Source: Dysgonomonas gadei ATCC BAA-286 (GTDB lineage Bacteria; Bacteroidota; Bacteroidia; Bacteroidales; Dysgonomonadaceae). From it: DNA of 64,000 nucleotides. Positions 32,200-40,589 of the stretch are shown here, piece by piece; within the stretch, counting starts at the first letter, position 1, and the number at the start of each line of letters is the position of its first letter. Location: the NCBI RefSeq assembly GCF_000213555.1, contig NZ_GL891980.1, forward strand, positions 62,001 through 126,000. Direction: 5' to 3'. Under the pieces are notes generated by a model that saw nothing but the letters and a program-made list of their open reading frames with translations, had not been told where the DNA came from and did not search any database. A program made the position numbers and the translations under genes.

Positions 32200-32231
32200 T
32201 TTTTCTGGTTGTAGCGGGTGCAAAGATAAAA

Positions 32232-33008
32232 TTATTTTTTCAATCCGAACAGCTTTATTGCATTTTCTGTTGTTATTTCTCCTACTTCGTTTAAACTAAG
32301 GCCAAATATTTCAGCCAGTTTTTCAACAACCTTTATCGTATACGAAGATTCGTTTCGCTTGCCACGATAAGGTACAGGAGCGAGATAAGGAGAATCGGTC
32401 TCAATGATTATTTTAGATAAATCGACCTGCTTCAGAACAGTTGACAATGTAGAATTTTTAAATGTAACAACTCCGTTGATTCCCAATAAAAAGTTTTCTA
32501 ATCCAAGTATTTCAGCCAGTTCGTTCTCACTTCCACCAAAACTATGGAATACCCCTCTTAACTTTTCAGGGCCTACATTCTTAATACATTCTACACACTC
32601 CAATATAGCATCACGTGAATGTATTGCTACCGGTAAATCATACGCTATACTCCAGCGAAGCTGCTCTTCAAAGACCTGTCTCTGTTCTTTTTCATATGTC
32701 TTATCCCAATAGAGATCCAGCCCTATTTCACCAATAGCGATATAGGAACGTTTCGAAAATTGCTGTTTAATAATTTCTAATTGAGAAAGCCAATCCTCAC
32801 CTACACTTGTAGGATGCAGTCCCATCATCGGAATGCAATAATCTGTATATTTGCCGGCTATATTATGCAAACGCCCTATTGAATCCACATCAATATTCGG
32901 AAGCAGGATCGTTTCCACACCCGCTTGTTTTGCTCTCAGAATCACTTCTTCGATATCATTATCAAATTCTTCGGAATAAATATGTGAATGCGTATCAATT
33001 ATTTTCAC
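32232..33008 (-). CDS. tatD: TatD-family metal-dependent deoxyribonuclease
   Basis: A 258-residue TIM-barrel hydrolase of the TatD family, a metal-dependent exonuclease acting in DNA repair or turnover in the cytoplasm. Metal ligands: THSHIY near the N-terminus (HxH), the Glu in IAIGEIGLDLYWD, PVAIHSRDA and GVFHSFGGS histidines, and Asp in IIETDSPYLAPVPYRGKRNES. Length is normal. Its start overlaps the end of the upstream gene by 14 bases, so both share a transcript. It is the first chromosomal gene beyond the island. Confidence 0.94.
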   Translation of the reverse strand: MKIIDTHSHIYSEEFDNDIEEVILRAKQAGVETILLPNIDVDSIGRLHNIAGKYTDYCIPMMGLHPTSVGEDWLSQLEIIKQQFSKRSYIAIGEIGLDLYWDKTYEKEQRQVFEEQLRWSIAYDLPVAIHSRDAILECVECIKNVGPEKLRGVFHSFGGSENELAEILGLENFLLGINGVVTFKNSTLSTVLKQVDLSKIIIETDSPYLAPVPYRGKRNESSYTIKVVEKLAEIFGLSLNEVGEITTENAIKLFGLKK

Positions 33009-33702
33009 GATCTTCTTTCTCTTTTTCGTCTTTTCTCAGATAATACACAACTCCGTATTCTTTACATCTTTCCAAACGTTCTTTAGCGGGAAGATTTGCA
33101 AAGGCCGACTCAATCTGGTTCCATAACGTAGACAAGACATTATCTATATCTTTCCTTTGTTCACTAAGTATATCCAACTGGCGGGCGGTCGTATTCTGAT
33201 ATGTTTTCTGATTAAAATAGGCATCCTTAAATTGCGAAAAGGCTACGTTTACCCTCGCAATAGTAGGATTGTAGATAGGTGCTCCCCCCTGCCCCAGCCG
33301 GGCTTGCTCTCCCTTCATAAGGCTATCTCCCCAGTACAGCAATGCATCATTACTCGTTAAATCGGGTACCGTAAAATTATCCGGATCGATATTATAAAGT
33401 TGCTTCTGCTCCTTTTTTATTTCGTTACGGATAACACACAAATTCATAACCTGTATAAAATGCGATATATAGAGCCTGGCGTTCTTCACCAGTTTCTGAA
33501 ATTTCCTATTCGATGCAGCCTGTGTCTCAAGACTATCTCGATAACGAAGCTGCGCATTTTCAAAGTTACGCAGCATTAATTCCATTTTGCGGATATCAAG
33601 GGATATGACACCTTGTCCGAAAAGGGAATTATGTTTTTCTATTGCTGCTTTCAACGCCTTTATTCGTGCATTATCTGTATTGGGCAAACGACGATACGGC
33701 AT
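32995..33702 (-). CDS. Conserved hypothetical protein upstream of tatD
   Basis: A 235-residue soluble protein, largely helical, with coiled-coil-like segments (IKALKAAIEKHNSLFG, RKMELMLRNFENAQLRYRDSLE) and a C-terminal charged tail. I do not recognise a family. It overlaps tatD by 14 bases and lies 25 bases downstream of the polyprenyl synthase gene, so it sits in a three-gene operon. Confidence 0.75.
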   Translation of the reverse strand: MPYRRLPNTDNARIKALKAAIEKHNSLFGQGVISLDIRKMELMLRNFENAQLRYRDSLETQAASNRKFQKLVKNARLYISHFIQVMNLCVIRNEIKKEQKQLYNIDPDNFTVPDLTSNDALLYWGDSLMKGEQARLGQGGAPIYNPTIARVNVAFSQFKDAYFNQKTYQNTTARQLDILSEQRKDIDNVLSTLWNQIESAFANLPAKERLERCKEYGVVYYLRKDEKEKEDRENN

Positions 33703-33727
33703 AATAATAAGGGTTAATGTTTAGAAT

Positions 33728-34708
33728 TTAGGATATCCGGGATGTCAGATTTTTCGCTAGTTTAAGCAATTCAGTCTTTCTTTCATCAATTATACTGACT
33801 TTATCCAGACAACCCATTGCTTTCTCATAATAATCACTGATAAGCTTTTCTGACTTCGTTTTCAGATCAAGTTTATCGTATATCTTAGTTACCGCCTCAA
33901 TTTTTTTATTTTGCTCAAAGTCCGTTTTATCTATCCATGTCAGCAATTCGTTTCTAGTCAATGGATCGGCTAATGCAGTAATCAACAGAAATGTTTTCTT
34001 ATTACATAGTATATCACCGCCTATCTTCTTCCCGAAGCTTTCGCTATCGCCGTATACATCAAGTAAATCATCCTTCAACTGAAATCCCAGACCTACATTT
34101 ATCCCGAATTCATACAGATTATCAGCATCTGCATCCGGAGCACCTGCCACAATAGCTCCTTCCTTTAAGGCACAGCCTAACAATACTGCTGTCTTCAATC
34201 GTATCATTTCCAGATATTCAGGGATTGTAACATCCAGCCGTTGTTCAAACTCCATATCATATTGTTGCCCACAGCATATTTCTGTTGCAGTTTCAGAAAA
34301 TAAATCCAATACACGGGGTAATTGCTCCGAGTCTGTTTTAGCAATTTCCTTATATGCCTCAATAAGCATTGCATCACCCGAAAGCACGGCCGTATTATCA
34401 TTCCATCTAATATGAACGGTCGGTTTACCTCTACGCATATCAGCCCTGTCCATGAGGTCGTCATGTAAAAGTGTAAAATTGTGGAACACCTCTATAGCCA
34501 GCGCTATAGGGATAACCCTCTCCACATCCTCTTTATATAAATTATATGACATAAGGGCCAAGGCAGGGCGAACCCGTTTGCCACCCAGAGAAAGTATATA
34601 GGTTATAGGATCGAAAAGTGACTGTGGTTTATTCTTATAGTTTATCTGAGTGATTCGAGTATTTACAATATCTAAAACCTCATCGAAGTTATATAGAGAC
34701 TTCTTCAT
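33728..34708 (-). CDS. Polyprenyl diphosphate synthase
   Basis: A 326-residue trans-isoprenyl diphosphate synthase that elongates allylic diphosphates with isopentenyl diphosphate, supplying the quinone side chain. Both aspartate-rich motifs are intact: DDLMDRADMRRGKPT (first DDxxD plus the Arg pair) and FQLKDDLLDVYGD (second). GGKRVRPAL at residue about 53 is the substrate-binding segment. The chain length of the product cannot be read with certainty, although the motif layout favours a medium or long chain (octaprenyl type). First gene of the operon with the hypothetical protein and tatD. Confidence 0.93.
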   Translation of the reverse strand: MKKSLYNFDEVLDIVNTRITQINYKNKPQSLFDPITYILSLGGKRVRPALALMSYNLYKEDVERVIPIALAIEVFHNFTLLHDDLMDRADMRRGKPTVHIRWNDNTAVLSGDAMLIEAYKEIAKTDSEQLPRVLDLFSETATEICCGQQYDMEFEQRLDVTIPEYLEMIRLKTAVLLGCALKEGAIVAGAPDADADNLYEFGINVGLGFQLKDDLLDVYGDSESFGKKIGGDILCNKKTFLLITALADPLTRNELLTWIDKTDFEQNKKIEAVTKIYDKLDLKTKSEKLISDYYEKAMGCLDKVSIIDERKTELLKLAKNLTSRIS

Positions 34709-34889
34709 TGATCAGTAGTTATTTACAATTACAATTAATATTCTATGAGACGGAGAACCTTTCTTTTATTGGTGCACTCTAGCAAAGATAGTTTATTAAC
34801 AACAAAAATCAAAATATTCTAAAATAGAACATTTTAATTTGAAATTATTCCTATTTTTATGGGTCATTAACAAAAAAGTGATTTTTTTC

Positions 34890-35885
34890 ATGAAAAACTA
34901 CTATTTACTACTTATTTCAAGCTTATTTATTATTCAGGCATGCAGCCAGAATAAACAACCCGGACAAAATGTTAAAGAAACGGCTGGCAATCCGATTTTT
35001 GAAGGACGGTATGCCGACCCCGAAGGTATCATCTTCGACGATAAATACTGGGTTTATCCTACATACTCGGCTCTTTATGAAGACCAGGTATTTATGGATG
35101 CTTTTTCTTCACCCGACTTGGTGAACTGGACAAAGCATGAACGCATAATAGATACCGCTTCCGTGAAATGGATTAAACGTGCCATGTGGGCGCCTGCCAT
35201 TGTAAAAAAGGATAGCAAATACTTCCTTTTTTTTGCAGGAAACGATATCCAGAACGATGACGAATACGGAGGTATAGGAGTTGCTGTTGCCGACAAACCG
35301 GAAGGTCCGTTCAAAGACCATATCGGCAAACCGCTTATAGAAAAGTTCTACAATGGGGCGCAACCTATCGACCAGTTTGTATTCAAAGACAAAGACGGTA
35401 GCTATTACATATATTACGGAGGATGGAGACATTGCAATGTCGCTAAACTGAACGATGATTTCACAGCTATTGTTCCGTTAGAAGATGGCACAATGTTTAA
35501 GGAAGTGACCCCAGACAAATACGTAGAAGGCCCGTTCATGTTCATCAAAGACGGCAAATATTACTTCTTGTGGTCGGAAGGCGGATGGGGAGGACCTGAC
35601 TATAAGGTGGCTTATGCTATTTCCGACAGTCCGTTCGGTCCGTTCGAGCGCATTGGCACAATTCTCGAACAAGACCCGAATATAGCCACAGGAGCCGGAC
35701 ACAATTCCATTATCCACGAACCGAAGTCCGATAAATGGTATATGGTATATCATCGTCGCCCGCTTACTGAAAAACACCGTGACGACAGAGAAACATGTAT
35801 AGACGAAATGTTCTTCGATGAAAACGGACATATCAAGCCGGTGAAAATGACAAATGAAGGTGTGAAAAGTAATCCATTAAAATAA
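34890..35885 (+). CDS. Glycoside hydrolase family 43 lipoprotein
   Basis: A 331-residue enzyme with a signal peptide and lipobox IIQAC (Cys18), so it is exported and lipid-anchored. The five-bladed beta-propeller shows GRYADPEG with the catalytic base Asp43, the middle Asp region MWAPAIVKKDSKYFLFFAGND, and the acid Glu in YVEGPFMFIKDGKYYF. Family members release arabinose or xylose from plant polymers. The ATG at 34890 is preferred over an upstream TTG (34839) because it opens directly into the signal peptide. The aldose epimerase starts 9 bases after its end. Confidence 0.9.
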   Translation: MKNYYLLLISSLFIIQACSQNKQPGQNVKETAGNPIFEGRYADPEGIIFDDKYWVYPTYSALYEDQVFMDAFSSPDLVNWTKHERIIDTASVKWIKRAMWAPAIVKKDSKYFLFFAGNDIQNDDEYGGIGVAVADKPEGPFKDHIGKPLIEKFYNGAQPIDQFVFKDKDGSYYIYYGGWRHCNVAKLNDDFTAIVPLEDGTMFKEVTPDKYVEGPFMFIKDGKYYFLWSEGGWGGPDYKVAYAISDSPFGPFERIGTILEQDPNIATGAGHNSIIHEPKSDKWYMVYHRRPLTEKHRDDRETCIDEMFFDENGHIKPVKMTNEGVKSNPLK

Positions 35886-35894
35886 ACTTTAATT

Positions 35895-37037
35895 ATGAAG
35901 AAAATGTTTTTTGCAGCAATCGCTGCTAGCCTGCTTTTTGTAGGATGTAATGAAAAAGCCCCTGTAGGAAAGCTTACGGAATCAGGCTTGGATAAGAAGA
36001 ATTTTGAAACGGAAGTCAATGGAAAGAAAACAGATTTGTATGTACTTACAAATCCTGCAGGAATGGAAGTTTGTATAACAAATCTCGGAGGCCGTATTGT
36101 TTCTATTATGGTTCCGGATAAAGACGGGAACAAAAAAGATGTTGTATTGGGATTCGACTCTATTCAGGACTACATCAATATACCATCTAACTATGGTGCT
36201 ATCATCGGACGTTATGGTAACCGTATCGGAAACGGAACATTTCAGATTGATGATGTAAAATATGATTTACCAAAGAATAACTTCGGACATACTCTGCATG
36301 GTGGTGACAAAGGATTCCACACCGTAATTTTCGACGCTAAACTTGCAGCCGACAATATATTGGAACTAACCTATCTGTCGAAAGACGGAGAAGAAGGCTT
36401 CCCTGGCAACCTGAATGTGAAAGTAACCTACATTCTTGGCGACGACAACGCACTTCAGATAAAATATGAAGCTGAAACAGATAAACCTACTGTCGTGAAT
36501 CTGACTAACCATTCATATTTCAACATGGACGGCGATCCTACTTCTAAAAACACAGACTGGTTGCTGACATTGCATGCAGATCAATACACTCCTATTGATT
36601 CTACGTTCATGACTACAGGTGAAATACTTACAGTAGAAGGTACACCAATGGATTTCCGTACACCGACTGCTGTTGGTGCAAGAATCGACGATGCTACTTT
36701 CACTCAACTGGTAAACGGTAAAGGATACGATCACAACTGGGTATTGAATACAGGTGGTGATATCAACAAAGTCGCCGCTACATTAGAGTCCCCTAAAACT
36801 GGTATCGTATTAGACGTATATACTACCGAACCGGGAATGCAGTTCTATGCAGGTAACTTTATGCAAGGAACCGACAAGGGCAAAAAAGGTATTGTTTACC
36901 AACACCGTACAGCCGTATGTCTCGAAACTCAGAAATACCCTGATACTCCCAACAAAAAAGACTGGCCTACAACTACGCTTCGTCCGGGAGAAAAATATCA
37001 GAGCGAAACAATATTCAAATTCTCTGTAAAGAAATAA
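35895..37037 (+). CDS. galM: Aldose 1-epimerase (mutarotase), lipoprotein
   Basis: A 380-residue exported mutarotase that interconverts alpha and beta forms of free sugars. A signal peptide and lipobox LFVGC (Cys19) anchor it in the envelope, unlike cytoplasmic GalM. Catalytic residues: His in VVNLTNHSYFNMDG and Glu in AVCLETQKYPDTPN, plus the GFHTVIFDAK and GNRIGNGTF segments. Nine bases separate it from the GH43 gene, so the pair processes sugar released at the surface. A perfect palindromic terminator follows. Confidence 0.94.
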   Translation: MKKMFFAAIAASLLFVGCNEKAPVGKLTESGLDKKNFETEVNGKKTDLYVLTNPAGMEVCITNLGGRIVSIMVPDKDGNKKDVVLGFDSIQDYINIPSNYGAIIGRYGNRIGNGTFQIDDVKYDLPKNNFGHTLHGGDKGFHTVIFDAKLAADNILELTYLSKDGEEGFPGNLNVKVTYILGDDNALQIKYEAETDKPTVVNLTNHSYFNMDGDPTSKNTDWLLTLHADQYTPIDSTFMTTGEILTVEGTPMDFRTPTAVGARIDDATFTQLVNGKGYDHNWVLNTGGDINKVAATLESPKTGIVLDVYTTEPGMQFYAGNFMQGTDKGKKGIVYQHRTAVCLETQKYPDTPNKKDWPTTTLRPGEKYQSETIFKFSVKK

Positions 37038-37062
37038 GCTTTCATCTTATATGAAACAATGG

Positions 37063-37095
37063 GAAGCAGTCCGGATATCCGGACTGCTTCTTTCT
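37063..37095. terminator. Perfect palindromic terminator after galM
   Basis: A 28-bp perfect palindrome (37063-37090, GAAGCAGTCCGGAT and its complement) followed by TTTCTTT. It separates galM from the convergent outer-membrane protein gene. Confidence 0.9.
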
Positions 37096-37132
37096 TTAAC
37101 ACACAAACTTACGTTTAATTAAAAAGGAGTGG

Positions 37133-37891
37133 CTAAAATATATCTAATGCAATCTGCAGATTCGCTTCATTATTAGCAGGATTAAACATACCCATCACCG
37201 ACACGGGCAGCGTGTAGTTTCCAAACTTTAACTTCTTCGATGCTGTAACATTAATATTTACAATCCCCGCATCTTTTGCATAAAAATGCGCATCGGTACC
37301 GTCCTCCGGATTCAGTGCAAATGCCCCGGCAACACCCAGATCCACATCTACTATACCTCCCCTGAGAACAGGATAATCCATAGATACATATGTTGAATAA
37401 AGGTTCTTCTCGTTCAGAGCCCCTCTGTCGCGCCCGAAAACAACTGTTGCCCAGCTAATATTAAGAGGGAAACTTCCCTGAAAACGGTATGCTACCGAGA
37501 TATCGATAAAATGCCCCGTATCCCGCGCACTGTAATTAAACACCTGCCTGTTGTTATATGTCGCATCTTTCGAGAAGTTATAGATATCCCACAACGCAAC
37601 AGTAAACCCACTCTTGGAATAAGACATGTAATAGTCGAATTCTTTATAATCACCTGTAAAGCCGGCACCACCCCACAGTCCTACAGCAAAACTGTTGCTC
37701 TTATCCTTAAGATGTAAATCAACAGCTCCTAAAGCGGTATTGGTCACCTGCAATCCTCTCCAAAGATGCATATTTTTCAACTGCAGGGAAAAATCTACCG
37801 GGGTATACTTCTCTTCATCCTGAGCAAGCAAAGATAATGACGGCAATAAGCAAAGGAATAATGCGAGAATTGTTAGTTTAAAGTATTTCAT
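37133..37891 (-). CDS. Predicted outer-membrane beta-barrel protein
   Basis: A 252-residue exported protein with a signal peptide (residues 1-23, ending LLAQ). Its body is made of alternating beta strands (FAVGLWGGAGFTGDY, FDYYMSYSKSGFTVALWDIYNF, SVAYRFQGSFPLNISWATVVFGRD) and it ends with IALDIF, an aromatic terminal residue typical of outer-membrane barrels. It lies directly downstream of glpF on the same strand, so it may be the outer-membrane channel of the glycerol regulon; that is inference from position. Confidence 0.75.
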   Translation of the reverse strand: MKYFKLTILALFLCLLPSLSLLAQDEEKYTPVDFSLQLKNMHLWRGLQVTNTALGAVDLHLKDKSNSFAVGLWGGAGFTGDYKEFDYYMSYSKSGFTVALWDIYNFSKDATYNNRQVFNYSARDTGHFIDISVAYRFQGSFPLNISWATVVFGRDRGALNEKNLYSTYVSMDYPVLRGGIVDVDLGVAGAFALNPEDGTDAHFYAKDAGIVNINVTASKKLKFGNYTLPVSVMGMFNPANNEANLQIALDIF

Positions 37892-38034
37892 AATTAACTA
37901 TTTGAAAGGTTATAAAATGGGGCATAACCCGAGAATAAAGCAATACGACTCCCACCCTATGCCTGAAAAGACATAGTTATATTGCTACAATAATATGATT
38001 AATGAGATATTTTCAGAATGCCCCTTCGAATTAT

Positions 38035-38733
38035 TTAAGCGGCGAGAGCAATATACAATAAGGCGGCAAGCGATCCGCCACATATCGGCGCCACAACTGG
38101 CAGCCACGCATATCCCCAGTTACTGTCCCTTTTACCTTTTATCGGTAATATAAAATGGGCAATCCGGGGGCCAAGATCACGGGCGGGATTGATTGCATAA
38201 CCCGTTGTTCCACCCAGCGACATACCGATGGCTACAATAAGGATGGCAACAGGCAATGGTCCTGCTATTTCCGCACCGGCAGCATAAAGGATACCAAACA
38301 CAAGAACGAATGTACCGACAACTTCACTAAAGAAATTAGAGAACCAGTTTTTTATAGCCGGCCCCGTACAGAATACCCCCAGCTTTGCATTCGGATTTTC
38401 TTCCTCATCGAAGTGTGGTTTGTACATAAGATAGACGATACATGCGCCAAGTATAGCGCCTAACATCTGGGCTATAATATAGCCGATAATACTGCCTTTG
38501 AAGCTGCCTGCAATAGCCAGACCTATTGTTACGGCAGGATTGAGGTGAGCACCCGAAAACGGAGCTGAAATGAAGGCACCCACAAATACGGCGAATCCCC
38601 AACCGAAGGCGATAACTACCCATCCGGCGCTATTACCCAATGTTTTCTTTAAAGAGACGTTTGCACATACGCCTGCACCAAAAAGTATAAGTATGGCTGT
38701 GCCAATGAATTCGAATAAAATATCTTGTCCCAT
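38035..38733 (-). CDS. glpF: Glycerol uptake facilitator (MIP family)
   Basis: A 232-residue aquaglyceroporin of the inner membrane. Six hydrophobic helices and the two pore motifs are present: NPAVTIG (first NPA box) and NPARDLGPR (second). The Asp after the second NPA box (NPARD) favours glycerol over water. Gene order glpD-glpK-glpF on the - strand suggests a regulon. A 241-base gap with one copy of the 58-bp glp repeat precedes it. Confidence 0.95.
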   Translation of the reverse strand: MGQDILFEFIGTAILILFGAGVCANVSLKKTLGNSAGWVVIAFGWGFAVFVGAFISAPFSGAHLNPAVTIGLAIAGSFKGSIIGYIIAQMLGAILGACIVYLMYKPHFDEEENPNAKLGVFCTGPAIKNWFSNFFSEVVGTFVLVFGILYAAGAEIAGPLPVAILIVAIGMSLGGTTGYAINPARDLGPRIAHFILPIKGKRDSNWGYAWLPVVAPICGGSLAALLYIALAA

Positions 38734-38974
38734 GGTCTTAATTATTAAAAGGTTAATTTAGTTCTGTATTATTTTAGCTTGCCAGCTCCCCGAGCCGGAC
38801 GAAGAACCCGGGACGAATCCTTCATCATGACTCAATTTAAAATAACGACTAATTAGTGTTGTGTTTTCAAGATAAGGTCTCAGACCTATTTATTACTTTT
38901 ATATCTGCAATAACAATAATCAGTTACGACTAAACAATACTGCATAAATCATTCATTTTTTGCGCATCAATTAT
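38734..38974 (-). promoter_or_regulatory. glpK-glpF intergenic leader
   Basis: On the - strand it holds repeat copy B (38931-38874) and then a leader of about 140 bases with a GC-rich self-complementary part at 38773-38812 (CCAGCTCCCCGAGCCGG context). No gene is seen. Confidence 0.55.
38874..38931. repeat. 58-bp glp repeat, copy B (before glpF)
   Basis: Direct repeat of copy A (40503-40560): 51 of 58 bases identical and all seven differences are transitions. It begins with the near-palindrome AAGGTCTCAGACC. Its location before glpF mirrors copy A before glpK. Confidence 0.8.
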
Positions 38975-40462
38975 TTACTTCACCCACGATTGTGCGCGGT
39001 ATATCGCTTCAGACCATTTTCTCTTTGCCAGATGCATATCTACTTTCGGATCGGCTTCGAAACGGGAATCTACATGCCATTGCTTCTTCACTTCTTCGAT
39101 ATTTTCCCAGAAGCCGACAGCCAATCCGGCCAGATAGGCTGCTCCTAAGGCTGTTGTTTCCGTCGTTTGCGGACGAATTACTGTTTGGCCTAATACATTG
39201 GCTTGAAACTGCATCAGCAGATCATTCTTTGCAGCACCTCCGTCCACTCTCAGCTCTTTCAATCCCACACCTGCATCCAGAATCATAGCATTGATAACGT
39301 CCATAGTCTGGTAAGCAATACCTTCGAGTGCTGCACGCGCAATATGAGCAGCAGTAGTACCCCGCGATATTCCGACAATCGTTCCGCGTGCATACTGATC
39401 CCAGTATGGAGCACCCAGCCCGGTCAGAGCAGGGACAAAATATACATCACCATTATCAGGCACCTGCATCGCCAGTTGCTCTATTTCGGAAGAGGAATTA
39501 ATAACTTTTAGACCGTCACGCAACCACTGAACGATAGCACCTCCCACAAATATGCTCCCTTCAAGCGCGTAAGTCGTTTTTCCGCCGATTTGCCATCCGA
39601 TAGTAGTTACCAGGTTATTTTTCGACACAACAGGTTTTTCCCCGGTATTCATCAGGATAAAACAGCCTGTGCCGTATGTGTTCTTTACCATACCGGTATC
39701 CACGCACATCTGCCCGAACAATGCAGCCTGCTGGTCTCCCGCAATGCCTGCAATCGGTACTTTAGACGCGAAGATCGTAGTCTTGGTATGTCCATAAACT
39801 TCACTCGATGCGCATACTTTCGGCATCATGCTTTTTGGGATATTAAACAGTTTGAGCAAATCATCATCCCATTCCAATGTATGAATATTGTATAACATAG
39901 TGCGTGAAGCATTGGATACATCGGTAGCATGCACTTCTCCTCTGGTCAGTTGCCAGACAATCCATGTATCTACAGTGCCGAATACAAGCTGCCCTTTCTC
40001 GGCTTTTGCCCTGGCTCCTTCCACATTATCCAGTATCCATTTTACTTTTGTTGCGCTGAAATACGCATCTACGATCAATCCGGTCTTGTCTTTAATATAA
40101 GGTAGGAGTCCTTCGTTTTTCAGCTTATCGCAATATTCGGATGTCCTTCTGTCCTGCCACACAATCGCATTATAGACCGGATCGCCCGTTTCCCTGTCCC
40201 AGACAATGGTTGTTTCACGCTGATTGGTGATTCCTATCGCGGCAATATTAGTACCGTTAATACCGATTTTCGTAATTGCTTCGGCAGCAACGGCAGCCTG
40301 CGAAGCCCAGATTTCATGCGGGTTGTGTTCTACCCATCCGCTTTGTGGAAATATCTGCGGAAATTCCTTTTGTGCAACAGAGCATATTTCTCCCTTATGG
40401 TCAAAGACTATAGCTCTTGAACTTGTAGTTCCTGCATCGAATGATAAGATATACTTTTCCAT
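38975..40462 (-). CDS. glpK: Glycerol kinase
   Basis: A 495-residue FGGY-family kinase converting glycerol and ATP to glycerol 3-phosphate in the cytoplasm. Hallmarks: ILSFDAGTTSSRAIVFD at the N-terminus (phosphate-binding), GITNQRETTIVWDRETG, the substrate loop AIVWQDRRT, GTVDTWIVW, and FVPALTGLGAPYWDQYARG, then the DGGAAKNDLLMQFQ adenine-binding segment. Length is normal. Lies between glpD and glpF on the same strand with repeat copy A in front. Confidence 0.96.
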   Translation of the reverse strand: MEKYILSFDAGTTSSRAIVFDHKGEICSVAQKEFPQIFPQSGWVEHNPHEIWASQAAVAAEAITKIGINGTNIAAIGITNQRETTIVWDRETGDPVYNAIVWQDRRTSEYCDKLKNEGLLPYIKDKTGLIVDAYFSATKVKWILDNVEGARAKAEKGQLVFGTVDTWIVWQLTRGEVHATDVSNASRTMLYNIHTLEWDDDLLKLFNIPKSMMPKVCASSEVYGHTKTTIFASKVPIAGIAGDQQAALFGQMCVDTGMVKNTYGTGCFILMNTGEKPVVSKNNLVTTIGWQIGGKTTYALEGSIFVGGAIVQWLRDGLKVINSSSEIEQLAMQVPDNGDVYFVPALTGLGAPYWDQYARGTIVGISRGTTAAHIARAALEGIAYQTMDVINAMILDAGVGLKELRVDGGAAKNDLLMQFQANVLGQTVIRPQTTETTALGAAYLAGLAVGFWENIEEVKKQWHVDSRFEADPKVDMHLAKRKWSEAIYRAQSWVK

Positions 40463-40502
40463 GTGGTTGATATTGATTAGGTTAAAAAAATGTGTCTTTT
40501 TT

Positions 40503-40560
40503 AAGGTCTCAGACCTATTTATTGCTTTTATATCTGCAACAGTAATAGTTAGTTATGACT
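40503..40560. repeat. 58-bp glp repeat, copy A (before glpK)
   Basis: Starts with AAGGTCTCAGACC and lies in the 127-base gap between glpD and glpK, about 40 bases before the glpK start codon (40462). See copy B for identity. Confidence 0.8.
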
Positions 40561-40589
40561 AAAAATATTACATTAAATACTTTTTTCAC

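Noticed and set aside
34839..34889. An extended N-terminus for the GH43 enzyme
   Set aside because: It would need a TTG start and would put 17 residues in front of a complete lipoprotein signal peptide.
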